Shown here piece after piece: positions 1 through 9,232 of a stretch of 27,381 nucleotides of DNA. Under the pieces are notes generated by a model. It had not been told where the DNA came from, did no database searches, and saw nothing but the letters and a program-made list of their open reading frames with translations. Where the stretch lies: contig DLXW01000077.1 in NCBI GenBank assembly GCA_003448685.1, forward strand, positions 28,207 through 55,587, written 5' to 3'. The position numbers and the translations under genes are program-made. This stretch comes from Cyanothece sp. UBA12306 (GTDB lineage: Bacteria; Cyanobacteriota; Cyanobacteriia; Cyanobacteriales; Microcystaceae). Numbering within the stretch: position 1 is the first letter of the stretch; each line of letters starts with the position of its first letter.

Positions 1-1003
1 TTACCATATCTGCCAATGTGAACCCACTTGGACAACGGAAGCCTTCGTTGAGGAATCAATTAGAGAAATTAGGGCTAAAGTCGGAGATAAACGGGTTTTA
101 TTAGCTCTTTCTGGGGGTGTAGATTCTTCTACCCTAGCTTTTCTCCTCCATCGTGCCATCGGAGATAACCTCACTTGTATGTTCATCGATCAGGGATTTA
201 TGCGCAAGGGAGAACCAGAACGACTGGTAGAAATTTTTGATCAACAGTTTCATATACCTGTGGAGTATGTTAACGCCAGAGCTAGGTTTTTGGAACAATT
301 GGCCGGTGTCACAGACCCCGAAACCAAACGCCGTCTTATTGGCCATGAATTTATTCAAGTGTTTGAAGAAGAGTCAGAACGCTTGGGACCTTTTGATTAT
401 TTAGCTCAAGGAACCCTTTACCCTGATGTTATAGAATCGGCCGATACTAATGTTGACCCCAAAACAGGAGAACGGGTGGCGGTTAAGATTAAAAGTCATC
501 ACAATGTGGGAGGACTACCTAAAAATCTGCGGTTTAAGCTAGTAGAACCCCTGCGGAAGTTATTTAAGGATGAGGTAAGAAAATTAGGCCGAGCGATCGA
601 GTTACCCGAAGAAATTGTCCGTCGTCATCCTTTCCCTGGCCCAGGGTTAGCTATTCGCATTATTGGAGAAGTGACGGCCGAACGTCTCAATGTTCTAAGG
701 GATGCGGATTTTGTCGTACGGGATGAAATTGCTAAACAGGGGATGTACCATGATTTTTGGCAAGCTTTTGCCGTTCTCTTACCTGTTCGCAGTGTGGGAG
801 TGATGGGCGATCGCCGAACTTATGCTCATCCTATTGTTTTAAGATTAATTACCAGCGAAGATGGGATGACCGCAGATTGGGCAAAAGTTCCCTATGATCT
901 TCTAGAAACCATCTCTAACCGCATTGTTAATGAGGTAAAAGGGGTCAACCGTGTGGTCTATGATATTACCTCCAAACCTCCTGGAACCATTGAATGGGAA
1001 TAG
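1..1003 (+). CDS. guaA: GMP synthase (glutamine-hydrolysing), 3' part
   Basis: The reading frame is open from base 2, so the gene enters from the left edge and 333 residues are visible. GMP synthase converts XMP to GMP using ATP and ammonia from glutamine, in the cytosol. The visible part is the ATP-pyrophosphatase domain and the C-terminal dimerisation domain; the glutamine amidotransferase domain lies outside the window. The P-loop of the PP-loop ATPase family, SGGVDSS, is encoded at about 110-130. Further family signatures are [10 protein letters not shown] after it, the HHNVGGLP segment, the RHPFPGPGL motif and the C-terminal end [11 protein letters not shown], which matches the usual GuaA terminus. 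An ATG at 179 lies inside the domain and is not the true start. The identification is secure. The next gene lies 188 bases downstream. Confidence 0.97.
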   Translation, partial: YHICQCEPTWTTEAFVEESIREIRAKVGDKRVLLALSGGVDSSTLAFLLHRAIGDNLTCMFIDQGFMRKGEPERLVEIFDQQFHIPVEYVNARARFLEQLAGVTDPETKRRLIGHEFIQVFEEESERLGPFDYLAQGTLYPDVIESADTNVDPKTGERVAVKIKSHHNVGGLPKNLRFKLVEPLRKLFKDEVRKLGRAIELPEEIVRRHPFPGPGLAIRIIGEVTAERLNVLRDADFVVRDEIAKQGMYHDFWQAFAVLLPVRSVGVMGDRRTYAHPIVLRLITSEDGMTADWAKVPYDLLETISNRIVNEVKGVNRVVYDITSKPPGTIEWE

Positions 1004-1009
1004 TTTTTA

Positions 1010-1039
1010 AAGTCTGCGAGTCAGAAGTCTGCGAGTCAG
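1010..1039. repeat. Tandem duplication of a 15-bp unit (GAGTCAG-type repeat)
   Basis: Two identical 15-bp copies, AAGTCTGCGAGTCAG at 1010-1024 and 1025-1039, lie just after the guaA stop and run into a partial third unit (GAGTT). The embedded GAGTCAG resembles the short tandem heptamers common in cyanobacterial intergenic DNA. A related degenerate version lies at about 23596-23615. Confidence 0.8.
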
Positions 1040-1145
1040 GAGTTAAAATATCCCCTCTCCCAATACTACTCGGTGAAGCTCGAAAACTTACTGGGATGGG
1101 GAGTGTAGGAGAGATCAAGCAATAGTTAAGTTTTTTCTCCCTTCT

Positions 1146-1181
1146 CTTCCCCATCTTCCCCACCTTCCCCATCTTCCCCAC
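1146..1181. repeat. Four tandem copies of a 9-bp unit CTTCCCCAY
   Basis: The nonamer CTTCCCCAT/C occurs four times without a break, alternating T and C in the last base. It ends ten bases before the methyltransferase start codon at 1192. The strand bias (pyrimidine-rich on plus, G-rich on minus) is extreme compared with the AT-rich surroundings. Confidence 0.85.
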
Positions 1182-1191
1182 TTAACTTAAA

Positions 1192-2382
1192 ATGAATAAC
1201 CAATCTCAAGCTGTTCAACTTCTTTATAATACCTATCCCTTTCCTCCCGAACCTTTATTAGATGAACCGCCTCCTGGCTATAATTGGCGCTGGAATTGGA
1301 CGGCGGCTTATAATTTTTGTACCGGTAGAAAACCTCCTAGCCAAAATGTTCGCATCTTAGATGCAGGATGTGGAACGGGAGTGCGTACAGAATACTTGAT
1401 TATGCTCAACCCCGAAGCGGAAATTGTCGGTATTGATCTTAGCGAAAAAGCTCTAGAAATTGCCCAAGAACGCTGTCAAAAATCGGGAGTTGCCAGTCAA
1501 CATCACGCCCCGATTAGTTTTCATCATTTAAACTTAGAAAATGCTGCTACTTTACCAGGGCAATTCGACTTAATTAATTGTGTGGGGGTGCTGCACCATT
1601 TACCCGATCCCATTAAGGGTATTCAAGCTTTAGCGCGAAAATTAGCCCCTGGTGGGATTTTTCATATTTTTGTCTATGCTGAGTTGGGACGGTGGGAAAT
1701 TCAACTGATGCAAAAAGCGATCTCTTTCCTTCAAGGAGACAAACAAGGTGACTACAAAGATGGGGTTTTTGTTGGTCGTAAATTGTTTGAATTGCTACCA
1801 GAAAATAACCGAATTGTCAAGCGAGAAAAAGAGAGATGGTCTTTAGAAAACCATCGGGATGAATCCTTTGCTGATATGTATGTTCATCCCCAAGAAACGG
1901 ATTATAATATTGATACTTTATTCGAATTAATTGAAGCATCGGGACTAGAATTTATTGGTTTTTCTAATCCGCAATATTGGGAATTAGAAAGGCTAATTGG
2001 TCAATCAGAAGAGTTAATGGAAAGGTCTAAAAAATTAAGCGATCGCCAACGATATAGATTAACAGAATTACTTGATCCAGAAAATATTACCCACTACGAA
2101 TTTTTCTTAGGAAAACCACCTTTAACTCAGATAGATTGGTCAGAGGATGAATTATTGTTATCAGCTATTCCTGAACTCCATCCCTGTCTCTATGGTTGGC
2201 CTAGTCAAAGTTTATTGGATTATAACTATCAATCGGTGAAGTTAACCGATCAAGAATATCAGTTTCTTCAAGCTTGTCAAGGTAATCTAAGTGTTAAAGA
2301 AATATTAGCTAATATTGCTCTTGATTTACCAACTGTCCGCTCTTTACAAGAACGACAATTAATGATACTAACTCCCTATTAA
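1192..2382 (+). CDS. Class I SAM-dependent methyltransferase, substrate unknown
   Basis: This is a 396-residue soluble protein. Residues about 52-145 form a Rossmann-type SAM-binding domain. Motif I is ILDAGCGTG (55-63), an acidic residue (D82 in GIDLS) would bind the ribose of SAM, and a post-motif reads VGVLHHLPDP, as in methyltransferase families 11, 12 and 25. The N-terminus has a proline-rich stretch (YPFPPEPLLDEPPPGY) before the Rossmann fold. About 200 residues follow the catalytic domain; the last 60 or so (from LYGWPSQSL) resemble a small winged-helix or PqqD-like module, which is a guess. The ATG at 1192 follows the nonamer repeat and has no strong ribosome binding site. The GNAT gene lies 43 bases downstream in the same direction, so they may be co-transcribed. 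The substrate cannot be told from the sequence. Confidence 0.85.
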   Translation: MNNQSQAVQLLYNTYPFPPEPLLDEPPPGYNWRWNWTAAYNFCTGRKPPSQNVRILDAGCGTGVRTEYLIMLNPEAEIVGIDLSEKALEIAQERCQKSGVASQHHAPISFHHLNLENAATLPGQFDLINCVGVLHHLPDPIKGIQALARKLAPGGIFHIFVYAELGRWEIQLMQKAISFLQGDKQGDYKDGVFVGRKLFELLPENNRIVKREKERWSLENHRDESFADMYVHPQETDYNIDTLFELIEASGLEFIGFSNPQYWELERLIGQSEELMERSKKLSDRQRYRLTELLDPENITHYEFFLGKPPLTQIDWSEDELLLSAIPELHPCLYGWPSQSLLDYNYQSVKLTDQEYQFLQACQGNLSVKEILANIALDLPTVRSLQERQLMILTPY

Positions 2383-2425
2383 GATAAATAATTAATTTTT
2401 GTCTATTTCAACAAGCTGATTTGGT

Positions 2426-2863
2426 ATGATTAATATTACGCAAATAAATGGCAACGACGATATTGCAAACTGTTTAGCAATTCGTCATCAAGTATTTGTT
2501 TTAGGACAAAATGTTCCGATTGATTTAGAAGTTGATGGATTAGATTCTCAAGCTACACATTTTTTGCTTGATCTTAATCACAAACCTGTTGGTACTGCTC
2601 GAATAAGACTAATTGAAGAGGGGCAAAAAGTTAAAATCGAGAGAGTTGCTATTTTATCACTTTATCGAGGTCAAGGTTTGGGAAAACAACTAATGCAATT
2701 TATCCTAGATAACCTGAGAGACAATCATACCATTCAATTGGCAATTCTTGCTGCTCAAATTCAAGTTATTCCCTTTTATGAATCTCTTGGTTTTATTCCC
2801 TATGGAGAAGTTTTCTTAGATGCTAGAATTGAGCATAAAATGATGAGTCTTATTTTACATTAA
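2426..2863 (+). CDS. GNAT family N-acetyltransferase (YjcF/ElaA-like)
   Basis: The protein has 145 residues and consists of a single GNAT domain. The N-terminal segment reads IRHQVFVLGQNVP and then LEVDGLD, which is typical of the YjcF/ElaA branch of the superfamily. VGTARIR forms the central strand, and the acetyl-CoA pyrophosphate-binding loop is seen as RGQGLG in YRGQGLGKQL. The C-terminal FYESLGF element is also characteristic. It would transfer an acetyl group from acetyl-CoA to an unknown amine in the cytosol. It follows the methyltransferase by 43 bases on the same strand and converges on gpsA, whose end is 61 bases away. The family call is strong; the substrate is unknown. Confidence 0.88.
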   Translation: MINITQINGNDDIANCLAIRHQVFVLGQNVPIDLEVDGLDSQATHFLLDLNHKPVGTARIRLIEEGQKVKIERVAILSLYRGQGLGKQLMQFILDNLRDNHTIQLAILAAQIQVIPFYESLGFIPYGEVFLDARIEHKMMSLILH

Positions 2864-2924
2864 CAAGATTTTGAAAGGAATAATTATTACTCAAAAACAG
2901 CCTTTAAGCACTTTAATTTATCAT

Positions 2925-3869
2925 TTAAAATATCAAATCAATAAATTCTTCTTTTAATTCTCGTTTTATTAAAGCGTTAACCGCTTCTTGGGCAGTTGTT
3001 TGTCCTTTAAGAAGTTTATCGACTTCACTGGCAATAGGAATAGCAATTCTCTGTTTATTCGCTAACTTAACTAACACATCGGTAGTATTAATTCCTTCTG
3101 CTGTACTGCCTAATTCTAGCAATATTTGTTCTAAACTTTTTCCTTGTGCCAATCCATAACCAACCCGATAATTACGAGATAAAGGGCTATCACAAGTGGC
3201 CATTAAATCTCCTAAACCTGATAATCCAAAAAAAGTAGCAGGGGAAGCTCCAAAATGAACTCCTACTCGGATCATTTCTGGTAAAGCTCGAGTTACCAAA
3301 GCCGATTTGGCATTAGTTCCTAATTTTAATCCATCACAGACCCCCGCAGCGATCGCCATTATATTTTTTAAAGTTCCCCCTAATTCGGTTCCAGTGGGAT
3401 CACTATTAACATAAACTCGGAAAACATCGCTAGATAATAGTTCTTGAATGGTTTGTGCTGCGGCCAAATCTTGACTAGCGACTACGGTAGCTGCGGGTAA
3501 ACCTTGATTAATTTCTTTAGACAAATTTGGACCAGATAAAACCACTATGGAATGGTCAGGAAAACCCTCTTGCCACATACGAGAAGGAGTATAATTGGTA
3601 ACGGGATCTAATCCTTTAGTTGCAGTAACAATAATAATATTTTTGGCAATATCAACGCTTTGTAATCTTTCTATAGTTGGTCGAACTCCTGGCATAGAGA
3701 CAGCAGAGAAAATAACATTAGTCTCAATAATAACTGAGGCTAATGATTGACAACTGTTGCGGGACCAAATAGATACATTATTGTTTTGATTGTAATTAGC
3801 TAATTTAGCTAAAGCTAACCCCCATAATCCTGCACCAATAATAGTAATATTAGTTAATTTATTAGTCAT
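2925..3869 (-). CDS. gpsA: Glycerol-3-phosphate dehydrogenase [NAD(P)+]
   Basis: The protein has 314 residues. It reduces dihydroxyacetone phosphate to sn-glycerol-3-phosphate, the first committed step to membrane glycerolipids, in the cytosol. The N-terminal dinucleotide-binding motif GAGLWG is at 12-17. LSGPNLSKEI (111-120), the lysine-bearing GTLKN segment (catalytic K168), and the C-terminal substrate-domain block GLGDLMATC...SRNYRVG (218-237) are diagnostic. The segment between the first Rossmann strands and ISMP/VSMPGVRP is shorter than in E. coli GpsA, a deletion I associate with cyanobacterial forms. The ATG at 3869 starts MTNKLTNITIIGAG, with the nucleotide-binding strand directly after it; no strong ribosome binding site is seen. 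It is transcribed alone and converges with the GNAT gene. Confidence 0.95.
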   Translation of the reverse strand: MTNKLTNITIIGAGLWGLALAKLANYNQNNNVSIWSRNSCQSLASVIIETNVIFSAVSMPGVRPTIERLQSVDIAKNIIIVTATKGLDPVTNYTPSRMWQEGFPDHSIVVLSGPNLSKEINQGLPAATVVASQDLAAAQTIQELLSSDVFRVYVNSDPTGTELGGTLKNIMAIAAGVCDGLKLGTNAKSALVTRALPEMIRVGVHFGASPATFFGLSGLGDLMATCDSPLSRNYRVGYGLAQGKSLEQILLELGSTAEGINTTDVLVKLANKQRIAIPIASEVDKLLKGQTTAQEAVNALIKRELKEEFIDLIF

Positions 3870-4005
3870 TATCTAGAATAAACATATATAAAAGTTAGAT
3901 TGTTCTTCATGGCCTGTGCAATTATAGCAATCCCTAAGGTAGTTAGGACAGATGAAATTTTTGAAACCCAACTATAAACTTATTTTCCCTCGGAGCCTCC
4001 TGCTA

Positions 4006-4113
4006 TATAGCGCTACTTGTTAAGGTTAGGATACTCAAATAAAGCTTGAAATTAAGTCATAGCTTGATTCTACATTCTACATTCGCCCCTTCTTAATTTT
4101 GCGTAGCGCTATA
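4006..4113. repeat. Foldback element with 11-bp terminal inverted repeats (MITE-like)
   Basis: TATAGCGCTAC at 4006-4016 is repeated in perfect inverse as GTAGCGCTATA at 4103-4113, with 86 bases between. The outer bases continue TATA-like. The interior holds a small inverted pair (AAGCT/AGCTT) and a short CTACATT direct duplication. The layout matches the elements at 14345-14424 and 20033-20123, whose arms also read TATAGC followed by a short variable part. No coding capacity is present. Confidence 0.6.
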
Positions 4114-4132
4114 CAATCTCTTCAGCTGCTAG

Positions 4133-4166
4133 ACAAAAACGGTAGTAGACTTAATCTACTACCGTT
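4133..4166 (-). terminator. Intrinsic terminator of clpC
   Basis: A perfect 12-bp stem (4138-4149 with 4155-4166) closes a 5-base loop. On the minus strand the stem is followed at once by TTTTTGTCT. It lies about 45 bases past the clpC stop codon, where a terminator for that gene is expected. Confidence 0.88.
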
Positions 4167-4211
4167 GAAAGTAAGGGTTAAACTTGTAGTTAATTGCGAG
4201 GAAAACAGTTA

Positions 4212-6680
4212 TTAATCAGTCGCCTTAGCTAACAAATTTTCCCGTCGTTCACTGGGAATAACTGTAACCTTACCGTCTTCATCCACATCTACCATAGCGG
4301 TATCTCCTTCCCCGACGCGGCCAGAAAGAATTTCCTCAGCTAAGACATCTTCAAGGAGGCGCATAATGGCACGACGTAAAGGTCGAGCACCATAGGCTGG
4401 ATTATATCCTTCTTCTACCAAGCGTTCTTTGAACTTATCGGTAACTTGTAAGTTAATCATCTTTTCAGTTAACCGTGCAAAGACTTCTTTAAGAAGAATT
4501 TCGGAGATTTCCTTGACCTCTTCCTTATTCAACTGACGGAAGACAATAATTTCATCAAGACGGTTGAGAAATTCAGGACGGAAGTAGTTCTTTAATTCCT
4601 CATTAACCAAAGATCGAATGCGGTTATATTGGGCTTCGTTCTGGTTTTGCTCGAACTCAAAACCTAGTCCACCGCCACCTTTTTCAATTACTTTTGACCC
4701 AATATTAGAGGTCATAATTAACAGGGTGTTCTTAAAGTCTACTGTCCGACCTTTAGCATCAGTAAGACGACCGTCCTCTAAAATTTGCAACAGCATATTA
4801 AAGACATCAGGATGGGCCTTCTCAATTTCATCAAAGAGAACTACAGTATAGGGACGACGGCGTACTGCTTCCGTCAATTGACCCCCTTCGTTGTAACCCA
4901 CATATCCAGGAGGGGAGCCGATCAACTTAGATACCGTATGGCGTTCCATGTATTCAGACATATCTAGGCGGATCATGGCTTCTTCTGAGCCAAAGAAATA
5001 GGCGGCCAAAGATTTAGTTAACTCAGTTTTACCAACTCCAGTGGGTCCTGAAAAGATAAAACTAGCAATAGGACGGTTGGGATTCTTTAATCCGACTCTA
5101 GCCCGACGAATAGCTCGTGAAACGGCTTTAACCGCATCTTCTTGACCGATTAAACGCTGGTGTAGAGTATCCTCCATATGAAGCAACTTCTCGGATTCAG
5201 TTTCCGTCAATTTATTAACAGGAACCCCAGTCCAAGAGGCCACAATGTGGGCGATTTCTTCCGCGTCTACAAAAGGCTCATCGTTGTCACCTTCTGTTTT
5301 CTTGTTCGAGGAAATGGCGCGGATTTCCTCCTTAATTTCCATTTCCCGATCGCGTAGTTCCCCAGCTTTGTCGAAGTCTTGGGAGCGAACCGCGTCATCT
5401 TTTTGCTTCAGTAAAGACCGCAGTTCTTTGTCCAATTCCTTCGCGGCAGGGGGTAATTGGGAATTAATCAGACGCACCCGTGAACCGGCTTCATCGATGA
5501 GGTCAATGGCCTTATCAGGGAGATAACGGTCAGAAATATAACGATCTGACAGTTTAGCGGCTGCTTCTAGGGCTTCATCGAGGATTTTCAACTTGTGATG
5601 CTGCTCATAGCGTTCGCGTAAACCATAGAGGATTTCAATAGTTTCCTCGACAGAGGGTTCGCCCACCATAACAGGCTGAAAACGACGTTCTAGGGCGGCA
5701 TCCCGTTCGATGTGCTTGCGATATTCATCGAGGGTAGTTGCCCCGATACATTGTAATTCTCCCCGTGCTAAAGCCGGTTTGAGAATATTAGCTGCATCGA
5801 TTGCCCCTTCGGCCGCACCAGCACCGATCAGGGTATGAACTTCATCAATCACCAGAATTACATTTCCAGCTTGACGAATTTCGTCCATGATTTTTTTGAG
5901 GCGTTCTTCAAATTCCCCACGATATTTGGTTCCGGCCACCAATAAGCCAATATCGAGGGTTACTACCCGTTTTTCTTCGAGAATATCGGGAATGTCCTTG
6001 TTAGCTATCCTTTGAGCCAGTCCTTCGGCGATCGCGGTTTTTCCTACCCCAGGTTCCCCAATCAAAACAGGGTTATTCTTGGTTCTACGACCGAGAATTT
6101 GGATTACCCGTTCGATTTCCTTTTGTCGTCCCACTACTGGGTCGAGTTTGCTTTCGGAGGCTAAATTGGTCAAATTCGAGCCAAATTCATCGAGAGTTGG
6201 GGTTTTGGTGCGGCCAGATGGCCCCCCTCCCGCTGCCACTTCGGCGGTTTCTCCGAGTTGCCTAATCACTTGAGTTCTTACTTTGCCCAAGTCTACTCCT
6301 AAGTTCTCGAGAACCCGTGCGGCCACTCCTTCACCTTCGCGGATCAATCCGAGAAGAAGATGTTCGGTTCCGATGTAATTGTGGCCTAGTTGTCGAGCTT
6401 CTTCTAAGGAGAGTTCAAGAACTCTTTTAGCTCTGGGGGTAAAGGGAATTTCGACGGCGACAAACCCTGAACCCCGACCAATGATTTTTTCGACTTCAAT
6501 GCGGGCATCTTTAAGGTTGACACCCATGGATTTAAGAACTTTAGCCGCGACTCCAGTTCCCTCACCAATTAGCCCCAGAAGAATCTGTTCAGTCCCGACG
6601 AAGTTATGACCGAGACGGCGGGCTTCTTCTTGAGCCAGCATTATGACCTTGATAGCTTTTTCTGTAAAGCGTTCAAACAT
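4212..6680 (-). CDS. clpC: ATP-dependent Clp protease ATPase subunit ClpC
   Basis: ClpC is the HSP100 unfoldase that feeds substrates into the ClpP/ClpR peptidase; it is known to be essential in cyanobacteria and is shared with chloroplasts. The 822-residue length is normal. In order: two Clp_N repeats (about 4-55 and 80-130), first AAA+ module with Walker A GEPGVGKT (208-215) and Walker B VILVIDE (274-280), a short middle/UVR-type coiled coil (about 410-460), second AAA+ module with Walker A GPTGVGKT (545-552) and Walker B VVLFDE (613-618), a GLGFEF loop (671-676) that fits the ClpP-docking loop, and the C-terminal ClpB_D2-small domain with GARPLRR. The ATG at 6680 gives the standard [10 protein letters not shown] start. 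It is monocistronic, with a hairpin terminator downstream. Its likely adaptor, ClpS, is encoded at 13328-13621. Confidence 0.98.
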   Translation of the reverse strand: MFERFTEKAIKVIMLAQEEARRLGHNFVGTEQILLGLIGEGTGVAAKVLKSMGVNLKDARIEVEKIIGRGSGFVAVEIPFTPRAKRVLELSLEEARQLGHNYIGTEHLLLGLIREGEGVAARVLENLGVDLGKVRTQVIRQLGETAEVAAGGGPSGRTKTPTLDEFGSNLTNLASESKLDPVVGRQKEIERVIQILGRRTKNNPVLIGEPGVGKTAIAEGLAQRIANKDIPDILEEKRVVTLDIGLLVAGTKYRGEFEERLKKIMDEIRQAGNVILVIDEVHTLIGAGAAEGAIDAANILKPALARGELQCIGATTLDEYRKHIERDAALERRFQPVMVGEPSVEETIEILYGLRERYEQHHKLKILDEALEAAAKLSDRYISDRYLPDKAIDLIDEAGSRVRLINSQLPPAAKELDKELRSLLKQKDDAVRSQDFDKAGELRDREMEIKEEIRAISSNKKTEGDNDEPFVDAEEIAHIVASWTGVPVNKLTETESEKLLHMEDTLHQRLIGQEDAVKAVSRAIRRARVGLKNPNRPIASFIFSGPTGVGKTELTKSLAAYFFGSEEAMIRLDMSEYMERHTVSKLIGSPPGYVGYNEGGQLTEAVRRRPYTVVLFDEIEKAHPDVFNMLLQILEDGRLTDAKGRTVDFKNTLLIMTSNIGSKVIEKGGGGLGFEFEQNQNEAQYNRIRSLVNEELKNYFRPEFLNRLDEIIVFRQLNKEEVKEISEILLKEVFARLTEKMINLQVTDKFKERLVEEGYNPAYGARPLRRAIMRLLEDVLAEEILSGRVGEGDTAMVDVDEDGKVTVIPSERRENLLAKATD

Positions 6681-7109
6681 GATTTTATTTATCCATCACC
6701 TGCTGCTTTCCCGTGTAAGCTGATTCTAACACAGGGTTCTTTTATGGCTATTAATCAGCCCTCAATTGTCAGAGAATACAACTTTAACAACTTCTACAAA
6801 ATGGAGCAATGGGCTTGATCTAATCCAGAAAGCAGCTTCTAGTAAAGGGTTTGGTAGTTTGTCCCAAACCTTCAAAATGAACGGTTTAATACGAAATTGC
6901 TTTACAGGTGCCATTAAATGGTAATTCTTAGAATAATCCTAAGATTTTGCATTGGATTAATTACTAATGGTTTATTCCGTATTTGTTTTTAAGTAAGATT
7001 ACTATTTTAAATTATATAATTATTGAAAAAAACGTAGAAATACTGTTTATTTTTTTGACTATTTTTAATATCATTAAAGTGAATTTAATTAGACAAACAA
7101 GCATTTTTT
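6681..7109. other. Divergent upstream region of clpC and the PEP-CTERM gene
   Basis: This 429-base interval separates two divergently transcribed genes and must contain both promoters. The right half is very AT-rich. Small hairpins are visible (GTTTGG/CCAAAC near 6850-6871 and TCTTAG/CTAAGA near 6928-6946), but none has the form of a terminator or a known riboswitch. No CIRCE-like or other recognised heat-shock operator was found upstream of clpC. Confidence 0.5.
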
Positions 7110-7823
7110 ATGAAAAATCTAAGCAATAACAAAAACTTATTATTTGGTCAAAAATTATCCTTTGTAGTCTCAATAACAGTTTTGACTTTGATGGGTTTAT
7201 CTACTAACCAAAAAGCTGAAGCTGCTCAAATAGAAATGGGTGATTTTGGTAATAATGCTATTGTTGAAGACTATGAAAATATAGGATTTCCCACAGGTTA
7301 TTTAGATAATGGAAGCAATATTAATGGAGATATTTATAGGACAAATGTAACTTTTAAAGAACATCCCCTACAATATGGCTCTAATTCAGGTTTATATATG
7401 GGACGTTCTGGAGCAGCAATTGCAGGAAGCACACAAAATACATTTTTTGATATTACCTTGTCCCAACCTGTTACCAAAATCGGTGCTTGGTTAGGGACTA
7501 AGTTTTTTACAACTTCTTTTACAGTTACCGCCCAGTTTTTTGATGATGGTGATAATCTTTTAGGAGAAATTAGTGACATAGTAGACCAAACTCAAAGCTT
7601 TCAAAAACCAGTATTTTTAGGATGGGAAGCTGATGCTGGCTCTATTAGTCGTGTTAAATTCTCAAGTTTAACTAATCATGTGATGCTCATAGATGATTTA
7701 ATGAAGGAACCAGGATCTACTTCCGGTACAGTACCCGAACCCCTAACTATATTAGGAGCAGCTGCTGCTGTAGCATTTGGAGTAGGTTTTAAACGTAAGT
7801 TAGAAAAAAGTAAGAATAATTAA
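7110..7823 (+). CDS. Secreted PEP-CTERM sorting-signal protein
   Basis: The protein has 237 residues. An N-terminal signal peptide is clear: basic MKNLSNNKN, hydrophobic core about 15-32, and a likely cleavage after AEA near residue 39. The C-terminus is a textbook PEP-CTERM signal: VPEP (about 208), then LTILGAAAAVAFGVGF and a basic RKLEK tail. By analogy with the family, an exosortase removes this signal and the protein is placed on the outer surface or exported. The middle domain has no known catalytic motif; it looks like a beta-rich fold (alternating hydrophobic and polar residues, FDITLSQPVTKIGAWLG). The start ATG at 7110 lacks a good Shine-Dalgarno sequence. No exosortase gene lies in the window. 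The specific function is unknown. Confidence 0.9.
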   Translation: MKNLSNNKNLLFGQKLSFVVSITVLTLMGLSTNQKAEAAQIEMGDFGNNAIVEDYENIGFPTGYLDNGSNINGDIYRTNVTFKEHPLQYGSNSGLYMGRSGAAIAGSTQNTFFDITLSQPVTKIGAWLGTKFFTTSFTVTAQFFDDGDNLLGEISDIVDQTQSFQKPVFLGWEADAGSISRVKFSSLTNHVMLIDDLMKEPGSTSGTVPEPLTILGAAAAVAFGVGFKRKLEKSKNN

Positions 7824-7834
7824 ATATGTCTTAG

Positions 7835-7869
7835 CTTATTAGGGGCGAGTTAACCTCGCTTCTAATAAG
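7835..7869. terminator. Stem-loop between convergent genes
   Basis: A 15-bp stem with two G-T wobble positions (7835-7849 with 7855-7869) closes a 5-base loop. It sits 12 bases past the PEP-CTERM gene stop and 37 bases from the end of the convergent stress-protein gene. There is no T-run on either side, so a role as a transcription end or an mRNA 3' barrier is inferred. Confidence 0.5.
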
Positions 7870-7905
7870 GGGGAAGTATTTGATACCAACTCAGAAATAA
7901 TTTGC

Positions 7906-8358
7906 CTATTCCCTTCCTTGATTAACATCATGAGGAACGACTAAAACTGGACAAGGGGCATGGTCTAAAATGCTTTGACTAACACTTCCTTGTAATATTT
8001 TGGATAGGCCAGTTCTTCTGTGAGAACCAACTATAATTAAATCTGCTGCTAATTTTTGCGTTTGTTCGAGGATGGTGTTGACGGTGGCTCCTTGAATCAA
8101 TAAAGCTGTTGTTTCTATTCCTTGATGGCGTAAATCTTCAGCCATTGTTTGTAATTTACGATGTTCTTCCCGCAAACGATTAGCTACATGATCTCGTTCT
8201 GTTTGTGGTCCGGTTTGATAACCGATAAAATCTGGTTCAGGAGCCGCAATATGAATTAACCAGATTTTGCTTGCTAATGCTTGGGCATAGATTTTTGCCT
8301 GTTCGAGTAATACTCGATAATTATCGTAAAAGTCAATAGTAACGATTATATTTTTCAT
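7906..8358 (-). CDS. Universal stress protein (UspA family)
   Basis: This is a 150-residue single-domain protein of the usual Usp length. It starts with the family strand MKNIIVTIDF and ends with HAPCPVLVVP. The ATP-binding loop reads GSHRRTG...GS: G111 and G124-S125 of the G-2x-G-9x-G(S/T) pattern are kept, but the second glycine is R114, a variant also known in other members. Such proteins bind ATP or AMP as dimers and are linked to stress survival; the exact role is not known. The next gene upstream on the same strand, a RimI-like acetyltransferase, ends 22 bases before the start, so the two are probably co-transcribed. Confidence 0.93.
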   Translation of the reverse strand: MKNIIVTIDFYDNYRVLLEQAKIYAQALASKIWLIHIAAPEPDFIGYQTGPQTERDHVANRLREEHRKLQTMAEDLRHQGIETTALLIQGATVNTILEQTQKLAADLIIVGSHRRTGLSKILQGSVSQSILDHAPCPVLVVPHDVNQGRE

Positions 8359-8380
8359 CTATTGTTTCTGTCCAACTAAA

Positions 8381-8929
8381 TTATTTTTTCCAATCTAATT
8401 GCCAATTATTTTGATGTAAGCGATCGCTTATTTGTGGCCACCAATTGGACAAATCTGTTTGAAATTGGGGAAGGTGTAAATCTCCTCGCCAAAGAATTAA
8501 GGCATCTTCTCCTGTTTTTTGATAATATCCTTTGCGTCTTCCTGCGAGTTGAAAGCCAAATTTTTGGTATAAGGATAGGGCTGATTGATTGGATACTCTT
8601 ACTTCTAAGGTTGCCCGTTCAAGTTGATTTTTGACAGCATTATGAAGTAATCCATAAAGTAACAGTTGTCCTAGTCCTTGTCTTTGATAGTCAGGATGAA
8701 TCATTAATAATGTTATATGGGCTTCTTCTAAAATTTGCCAAAAACAACCACAACCCAAAATAGATGCTCCGTAATCAGGAGATAATACAAGAAAACAACT
8801 ATTTGAGCTATTTAATTCTCGTTTATAACCTTTTTTTGTCCATAAACCTCCTAAACACAGCATATCTAGTTCAACAATTTGGCTTAGTTGTTCATGTTGA
8901 GGACAGCTAAGTGTGAGGGACTTTTTCAA
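8381..8929 (-). CDS. rimI: Ribosomal-protein-alanine N-acetyltransferase-like GNAT protein
   Basis: The protein carries a GNAT fold with the RimI signatures: ELDMLCLGGLWT near the N-terminus, the acetyl-CoA loop HPDYQRQGLG, LEVRVSNQSALSLYQKFGF and the GYY element. RimI acetylates the N-terminal alanine of ribosomal protein S18; in cyanobacteria the substrate range is less certain. No ATG is available before the domain. I chose the TTG at 8929 because AAGGA lies four bases before it and the product begins MKKSLTLSC. A TTG at 8959 in the same frame would add ten residues but has no ribosome binding site. About 25 residues rich in tryptophan and aspartate follow the core domain. It lies 22 bases upstream of the stress-protein gene. 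Confidence 0.82.
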   Translation of the reverse strand: MKKSLTLSCPQHEQLSQIVELDMLCLGGLWTKKGYKRELNSSNSCFLVLSPDYGASILGCGCFWQILEEAHITLLMIHPDYQRQGLGQLLLYGLLHNAVKNQLERATLEVRVSNQSALSLYQKFGFQLAGRRKGYYQKTGEDALILWRGDLHLPQFQTDLSNWWPQISDRLHQNNWQLDWKK

Positions 8930-9232
8930 GCAGTCCTTTGATTTGAGATGGTTATTCAAGCTGGTAATGGTGTAATTATGGAAAAATTGCCTCTTTTTAT
9001 GATAAAATCACCCTACTTAGTAAATTAATTATTATTAATTATAGTCAATATTAAGTAGAATAAATTAACTTACCTAGAATTTGAGTGACTTTTGTCTAAG
9101 TTAACATCAATAATTGTATTAGTCCAAGTTGATTGTGAATTTTATTTCTCGAAACATTATTTTAAAAATCTTATCTATATACTTTAAGCTATCCTAAAGA
9201 TATGTTGAGTGTGATGTGAGGAATTGAAATCC

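Larger units (their letters stand above)
3870..4211. other. Gene-free interval between gpsA and the end of clpC
   Basis: This 342-base interval holds the upstream region of gpsA, a foldback repeat (4006-4113) and the clpC terminator (4133-4166). No convincing open frame was seen. The gpsA promoter must lie here, but I cannot point to a well-formed -35/-10 pair. Confidence 0.6.

Noticed and set aside
179..1003. ATG at 179 as the start of the first gene
   Set aside because: The same frame is open to the window edge and encodes the GuaA P-loop upstream of that ATG, so it is internal.
966..1181. Minus-strand open frame with MGKMGKVGKMGK repeats
   Set aside because: It is the translation of the nonamer array and intergenic repeats, with no family similarity or conserved start signal.
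6606..6818. Plus-strand frame over the clpC start
   Set aside because: Mostly antisense to clpC and without start signals.
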